DNA of 59,497 bases from CAYWNA01 sp964459305 (GTDB lineage: Bacteria > Planctomycetota > Planctomycetia > Pirellulales > Pirellulaceae): positions 1 through 59,497 of the forward strand of contig CAYWNA010000058.1 in NCBI GenBank assembly GCA_964459305.1, in the 5' to 3' direction. The stretch's first letter is position 1; each line of letters begins with the position of its first letter. The translations under genes and the position numbers were made by a program. Positions 59,097 to 59,497 of this stretch are shown piece after piece. The notes below the pieces were generated by a model. It was not told the DNA's origin, did not search any database, and saw nothing but the letters and a program-made list of their open reading frames with translations.

Positions 59097-59497
59097 TGCT
59101 TGCTCCTCTTTGGGAATTGTTCGCGGGTTTTCGGGTATCAGGAGGGATTGCCTCGGGCAAGTCCTCTCTCCCCCAGGGCCCCATTCTCGAACACCATCAA
59201 TGGCGTTGTCAATCGTCGCATGCTTGAGCCGTAGTGGAACGAGTGCCGGATGGCTTTCCTAAAGAGTCTCTCTGTTCCCTCCGTTTCCTCCTGTTCGAAT
59301 CTTGATTCTTCTTTTTGAACAGGAGAAAGCAGAGGTAACGGAAAAGGGAAGAATCAGACGCGAGACGTTGCGGGTCCGGGTGTGATGAGAAGGACTGCGA
59401 CCGGTCGGGGCCAACCCAACGTTGGTCAGGGCACGTCGTTTTCAGGTAAGCGTTCACAGCCCAGTAACCGTATGACCGGCCCTTCTTAATCGTAATC
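59097..59497. other. Right-edge non-coding region
   Basis: 401 bases upstream of the last gene. It contains an imperfect hairpin repeat at 59269-59343 and no convincing coding frame. Confidence 0.55.
59269..59343. repeat. Imperfect hairpin repeat (TCCTCCTGTTC family)
   Basis: The left part, ending TTTCCTCCTGTTC (to 59296), and the right part, starting GAACAGGAGAAAGCAGAGG (from 59317), pair over about 27 bases with several mismatches. The loop is about 20 bases. This repeat type is familiar from planctomycete intergenic regions. Confidence 0.6.

Noticed and set aside
59209..59457. 82-codon frame on the minus strand at the right edge
   Set aside because: It crosses the hairpin repeat at 59269-59343, is low in complexity and has no ribosome site.
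1..59497. CRISPR arrays, tRNA, rRNA, intact transposases
   Set aside because: The repeats are palindromes at irregular distances without regular spacers, no cloverleaf-like sequence with TTCGANTC in the right context was found, and no transposase motif was seen in any frame.

Overview
The window looks like a chromosomal segment of a planctomycete, most likely of the Pirellulales type. The signs are a DUF1559 pseudopilin-like protein with its small lipoprotein, three twin-arginine Gfo/Idh/MocA oxidoreductases, HzsA-related diheme proteins with TolB-like propellers, an exported PQQ-type propeller with a methyltransferase-like N-terminus, a ThuA protein, Ser/Thr kinases with the planctomycete N-terminal extension, and a sigma factor of the type linked to such kinases. 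No rRNA, tRNA, CRISPR array or intact insertion sequence was seen. Palindromic repeats are abundant, and several genes are broken.

Layout. 1-2.5 kb: an unknown protein running in from the left edge and a frameshifted planctomycete gene. 2.5-19 kb: seven collinear minus-strand genes, read from 18907 down to 2575: HzsA-like diheme protein, serine beta-lactamase-fold protein (frameshifted), Gfo/Idh/MocA, HzsA-like/SUMF1 fusion, UroD/MtaA-like methyltransferase, amidohydrolase, heparinase II/III-like lyase. A divergent AraC-cupin regulator (19375-20274) sits at the head of this run, and a second HzsA paralogue (20312-23311) converges on it. I infer an inducible system for handling a polysaccharide or a methoxylated breakdown product. 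23.3-31.9 kb: repeats, DUF1559 protein plus lipoprotein plus secreted protein, a eukaryote-type UDP-glucose dehydrogenase, an Ldh2-family dehydrogenase, a ThuA protein and a second Gfo/Idh/MocA. 32.1-34.6 kb: two tandem secreted paralogues of an unknown family, each with an EF-hand-like loop. 35-39 kb: nucleoside salvage (phosphorylase, cytidine deaminase, AraC-GyrI regulator, convergent NupC transporter). 39.3-47.2 kb: an internally deleted DUF4091 gene, gyrA with a clear promoter, a membrane Ser/Thr kinase, coaX and a repeat lipoprotein. 47.6-52.6 kb: a GAF-Hpt remnant, then a 1234-residue kinase-TIR-ATPase protein and a convergent ECF sigma factor. 52.8-59.1 kb: PQQ-like propeller, a secreted alpha/alpha-barrel-like protein and a third Gfo/Idh/MocA.

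Two things stand out. The first is the Ser/Thr kinase-TIR-P-loop ATPase fusion beside an ECF sigma factor, which could be a kinase-gated NADase defence or signalling switch. The second is the population of palindromic repeats. At least two lie in frame inside large exported proteins. One of these is a homologue, with a conserved loop and covarying arms, of an intergenic copy 15 kb away. Four copies of another element of about 125-130 bp are scattered between genes.
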